DNA of 64,000 bases, from positions 2,232,001 through 2,296,000 of the forward strand of contig NZ_CP170485.1 of NCBI RefSeq assembly GCF_052055585.1. The letters run 5' to 3'. Source of the stretch: Oceanicaulis sp052055585 (GTDB taxonomy: Bacteria > Pseudomonadota > Alphaproteobacteria > Caulobacterales > Maricaulaceae). Below are positions 61,501-64,000 of the stretch, piece after piece. Position 1 is the first letter of the stretch. The number at the start of each line of letters is the position of its first letter. Below the pieces are notes generated by a model, which ran no database searches, was not told where the DNA came from, and saw nothing but the letters and a program-made list of their open reading frames with translations. Position numbers and translations under genes: made by a program.

Positions 61501-62142
61501 ATGTCCGAAGCCTCCTCCTCCCTCTCCGACATCCAGCCGCGCAAAGCGCCAGTCCAGGCACGTAGCCGGGAGCGGTTTGAACGCATCCTTTCGTCAGCAT
61601 TGGAATTGATCGTCGAACGGGGAGCGGACCCGGTATCCATGCGCGAGATCGCCGCCTCAGCGGACATCTCCATCGCCTCGCTCTATCAGTACTTTCCGGA
61701 CAAGCCCGCGATCATCGCAACCCTGTGCGAGCGCTGTAACGCCGATACCTTTGAGTACATTCAAGCCTTGCTTGACAACGTCGGGACCATCGCCGCGTTC
61801 AAGACCGCGGTCCTGCAACTGGCCGACGGGCTTTTCCGGCGCCTGATCGAAGACCCCACCACGCTCGCCCTGTGGCGCGCCAGCCAGTCCGACCCGCGCC
61901 TGCAAGCGTCAGAGGATGAAGACGAGGCCGCTCATGCGGCTTTGGTCTGTCAGACGCTCAGACGGATCGCGCCGTCCAAGACTGAAGCCGAGTGCAAGCT
62001 CTACGCCCAGATTCTCGTGCACACATTGGCCAATTGCCTGCGACTGGCCTCGCGGCAATCCGGAAAAGACGCCTTCAGCGGTGTTCTGATGTGCAAGGCC
62101 CTCATCCTTGAACCCAGCCTTGAGGCCTTCTTCACACCCTGA
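61501..62142 (+). CDS. TetR-family transcriptional regulator
   Basis: A 213-residue regulator. The N-terminal HTH is ARSRERFERILSSALELIVE with MREIAASADISIASLYQYFP. The C-terminal ligand domain is helical with cysteines at intervals. ATG 61501 is chosen over GTG 61465, which lies in the operator. The divergent quinone reductase is its likely target and the operator lies within 20-60 bases of its start, so it may also repress itself. Confidence 0.9.
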   Translation: MSEASSSLSDIQPRKAPVQARSRERFERILSSALELIVERGADPVSMREIAASADISIASLYQYFPDKPAIIATLCERCNADTFEYIQALLDNVGTIAAFKTAVLQLADGLFRRLIEDPTTLALWRASQSDPRLQASEDEDEAAHAALVCQTLRRIAPSKTEAECKLYAQILVHTLANCLRLASRQSGKDAFSGVLMCKALILEPSLEAFFTP

Positions 62143-62175
62143 TGCCAATTGGCTCTCGATCGTGTGAAATTCTGT

Positions 62176-62185
62176 TGATCGATCA
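62176..62185. promoter_or_regulatory. Palindrome upstream of the AhpD-like gene
   Basis: TGATCGATCA (62176-62185) is a 10-base perfect palindrome in the 141-base gap, about 100 bases before the start. It might be an operator; such short palindromes also occur by chance. Confidence 0.25.
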
Positions 62186-62283
62186 GTATCTTTTCAAAAT
62201 TCTCGCCATGCCCCATCTGCGGATCGTCGCTTTGACCGGCCTTGCACTTCGCAACGCTGCGCCCCCCAAGGATGGAGCCTTCC

Positions 62284-62844
62284 ATGACCGACTTTAACCT
62301 CTACGACGAAACCAACGCCCCTGAAGCCGCCCGTCCGGTGCTGGCGACCGCCAAGGGCGCTTTCGGCTTCGTGCCGAACCTTCTGGGCACGCTGGCTGAA
62401 AGCCCGGCCGCCGCTGAAGCCTATCTGACGCTGGCCGGCATCGTGGACAAGACGAGCCTGACCCCGGCGGAACGCCAGATCGTGCTGCTGACGGTGTCCT
62501 ATGAGAACACCTGCCATTACTGCATGGCCGCGCACTCCACCCTGGCAGGCGGCGCCGGCGTTGACGCTGCAACCCTGACCGCCCTGCGCACCGGCACGCC
62601 GCTGCCGGACGCCCGTCAGGAAGCGCTCGCCCGTTTCACCCGCACCCTGGTGCGCGAACGCGGCTACGCCAATGACGCCGACGTCAAGGCGTTCCTGGAT
62701 GCGGGCTACACCAAAGCCAACATCTTCGACGTCATCACCGCCACCGCGCTGAAGACCATTTCCAACTATGCCAACCACATCGCCGTGACCCCGGTCGACG
62801 CGCCGTTCCAGGCTCAGACCTGGGCGAAACCGGCCGCCGCCTGA
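62284..62844 (+). CDS. Carboxymuconolactone decarboxylase / AhpD-like peroxidase
   Basis: A 186-residue protein. The AhpD active site is present: E74, C77-x-x-C80 and H84 in SYENTCHYCMAAHSTLA, which act in thiol-based peroxide reduction. The preceding helix begins LTPAERQIVLLTVS, as in other family members. ATG 62284 has GGAG nine bases upstream. It follows the TetR gene on the same strand, after a 141-base gap. Confidence 0.88.
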   Translation: MTDFNLYDETNAPEAARPVLATAKGAFGFVPNLLGTLAESPAAAEAYLTLAGIVDKTSLTPAERQIVLLTVSYENTCHYCMAAHSTLAGGAGVDAATLTALRTGTPLPDARQEALARFTRTLVRERGYANDADVKAFLDAGYTKANIFDVITATALKTISNYANHIAVTPVDAPFQAQTWAKPAAA

Positions 62845-63080
62845 GCCGGCTGAAAGGTTAACGTTTCCGGGTCGGGGCGGAATTCCGACGGCGTTTCGCC
62901 ACGGCCCGGACACCGTTCGCCACCGCTTGGCCACAATGCGTCGCAGAACTGCAACACTGCGTTTTTACAGACATTTTCAGCAGCAGATGCAGGCTTGCGA
63001 ACCTCGATCTGCGGGCACAACTCTCAACGCGGGCTGGGGCTCTAACCGGAACCCATACGCGTCAAAGAAAGACAAAAACC

Positions 63081-63599
63081 ATGCAAAAGACGATCCTCCT
63101 CTCCACTGCTGCCGCCCTGCTGATCGCTGGCGGCGCTTCCGCGCAAGAGTCCAAATGGAACATCGGCGCCGGCTACACCTATTTCGATGCCTCTGACATC
63201 GAACTGGACGTGATCAACGTCCGTGGCGGCTACGACATCAACCAATATTTCGGCGTCGAAGGCGAACTGCTGGTCGGCCTGGAAGACGAAGACCTCTCCA
63301 TCGGCGGCGTGCCGGCTGAAGTGGGCCTCGACTACGGTCTGGGCATCTACGCCAAGGCGCAATACCCGCTGGCCGAGCAAGTCTCTGTCTACGGCCGTCT
63401 GGGCTATGCCTACCACGAGTTCGACGCGTCTGTCGCAAGCGCGAGCTTCGACGACAGCTCTGACGCTTTCGCTTTCGGCGGCGGTCTGGAATGGACCATT
63501 GCCGGCCCGAACGCAGTGCGTTTTGACTACACCCGCTACGAGTATGATGGCGACGGCGATGCTGACGCCTACTCCATCGGTTATGTGCGTCGCTTCTAG
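63081..63599 (+). CDS. Small outer-membrane beta-barrel protein
   Basis: A 172-residue porin-like protein. A signal peptide (ILLSTAAALLIAGGASAQ) is followed by alternating strands such as WNIGAGYTYFDAS, YGLGIYAKAQYPL and VYGRLGYAYHEFD, and the final residue is Phe (SIGYVRRF), the signal for outer membrane insertion. Eight strands fit an OmpA-like/OmpW barrel. Acidic loops with Asp-Glu are notable. It may be a single-gene unit ending at the following terminator. Confidence 0.85.
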   Translation: MQKTILLSTAAALLIAGGASAQESKWNIGAGYTYFDASDIELDVINVRGGYDINQYFGVEGELLVGLEDEDLSIGGVPAEVGLDYGLGIYAKAQYPLAEQVSVYGRLGYAYHEFDASVASASFDDSSDAFAFGGGLEWTIAGPNAVRFDYTRYEYDGDGDADAYSIGYVRRF

Positions 63600-63623
63600 G
63601 CGATACGCTTTTCCGGCATGTGA

Positions 63624-63655
63624 AACGGGCGCGGCCATGCCGCGCCCGTTTTGTT
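63624..63655 (+). terminator. Terminator of the barrel gene
   Basis: AACGGGCGCGGC (63624-63635) pairs with GCCGCGCCCGTT (63639-63650) with a 3-base loop, followed by TTGTTT. Confidence 0.85.
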
Positions 63656-63755
63656 TGCGGCACGCTGCGACATGATCGCTCTGGCTCAGATGGGCACTGG
63701 ACAAGGCCGCCGACAATCCTGAAAATGCGAATTGTTCGCAATAAGGAGAGTCGCC

Positions 63756-63971
63756 ATGGCGTGCGCCGTCGTTGAATTTCCCACTCTAAAGACAGGCGTC
63801 TGCGCCCCGTCAGTCACGGACTGGCTCGACAGTCAGGCGCGGGTCGTGGACATCTGGATTGATCGCCTTGTGGCGACAGGCGGCGATGTGGGGCTGATCG
63901 CAGTCCTGGATCAGCATGCCGCTTTCTTGCGCGAAGCGCTGGAACGCAGCAGCCCGGTTGAACCGGGCTAG
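63756..63971 (+). CDS. Small conserved-looking protein of unknown function
   Basis: A 71-residue protein starting at ATG 63756, with AAGGAGAG about 9 bases upstream. It has no TM segment; a cysteine appears at residues 3 and 20 or so (MACAVVE, GVCAPS), and the middle is a helix (VTDWLDSQARVVDIWIDRLV). I recognise no family. The stop shares CTAG with a possible convergent gene. Confidence 0.55.
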   Translation: MACAVVEFPTLKTGVCAPSVTDWLDSQARVVDIWIDRLVATGGDVGLIAVLDQHAAFLREALERSSPVEPG

Positions 63972-64000
63972 GCGGCGGAGCTGATCAGCTCGGCGTAGAA
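63968..64000 (-). CDS. C-terminal end of a convergent gene (partial)
   Basis: Reading the minus strand from the right edge gives FYAELISSAA then TAG (63970-63968). The stop overlaps that of the preceding gene by a CTAG, as twice elsewhere here. Only ten residues are seen. Confidence 0.35.
   Translation of the reverse strand, partial: FYAELISSAA

Noticed and set aside
1..64000. tRNA, rRNA, insertion sequence or prophage genes
   Set aside because: I searched the gaps for cloverleaf T-loop motifs, transposase or integrase motifs and terminal repeats, and found none I could support.

Overview
The window is a GC-rich (low 60s percent by eye) chromosomal segment of a dimorphic, flagellated alphaproteobacterium of the Caulobacter/Maricaulis/Oceanicaulis type. 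The evidence is a Caulobacter-style flagellar locus holding the CtrA inhibitor gene sciP and the sigma-54 activator gene flbD, near-matches to CtrA boxes ahead of sciP and fliF, and sigma-54 (-24/-12) motifs ahead of fliK and flgK. The genus is an inference.

Region by region. 1-13.6 kb: trxB, a DUF547 protein, an FtsX-type ABC exporter pair, a LysR regulator, a run of candidate small RNAs, dps, an aspartate/prephenate aminotransferase with a prephenate dehydratase-like gene, a proline-rich membrane protein, a NIT-HAMP-MCP-PilZ receptor, threonine aldolase and a receiver protein. 13.7-15.9 kb: uvrB. 15.9-18.6 kb: an AT-rich, translationally coupled three-gene cassette (HsdR_N-like nuclease, a protein I cannot place firmly, a RelA/SpoT-type nucleotide synthetase), which is the best candidate here for an undescribed defence module. 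18.6-24.2 kb: a palindrome-rich stretch, an HTH protein carrying one such palindrome in its reading frame, a two-TM protein and a 1013-residue secreted repeat protein. 24.3-30.4 kb: an OmpR/EnvZ-like pair, small membrane proteins and a large PAS hybrid kinase. 30.5-34.8 kb: a 26-residue microprotein, a Ca/Na antiporter, a structured candidate sRNA, an EF-hand protein, pth, rplY and prs. 35-40.5 kb: a histidine kinase with an ethylene-receptor-like sensor plus its receiver, midA, lgt, ubiK, a ybjN-like gene and proC. 40.6-58.4 kb: the flagellar locus flgL-flgK (minus) and fliK-flgD-flgE-sciP-fliF-fliG-fliH-fliN-flbD-flhA-flhF-flhG (plus). 58.5-64 kb: a secreted protein, a membrane-anchored cytochrome c, nudC, a TetR/quinone-reductase divergent pair with a clear dyad operator, an AhpD-like protein and a small outer-membrane barrel.

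The flagellar genes follow the known hierarchy: CtrA-class candidates (sciP, fliF operon with flbD), then sigma-54/FlbD-class genes (fliK-flgD-flgE and flgK-flgL) for hook, hook-length control and hook-filament junction. Three loci show hairpins whose loops expose C-rich, anti-Shine-Dalgarno-like sequence and which are followed by Rho-independent terminators, resembling the CUCCUCCC-loop sRNAs (CcsR, ar14) known from other alphaproteobacteria. All functional calls come from reading motifs; no database search was run.
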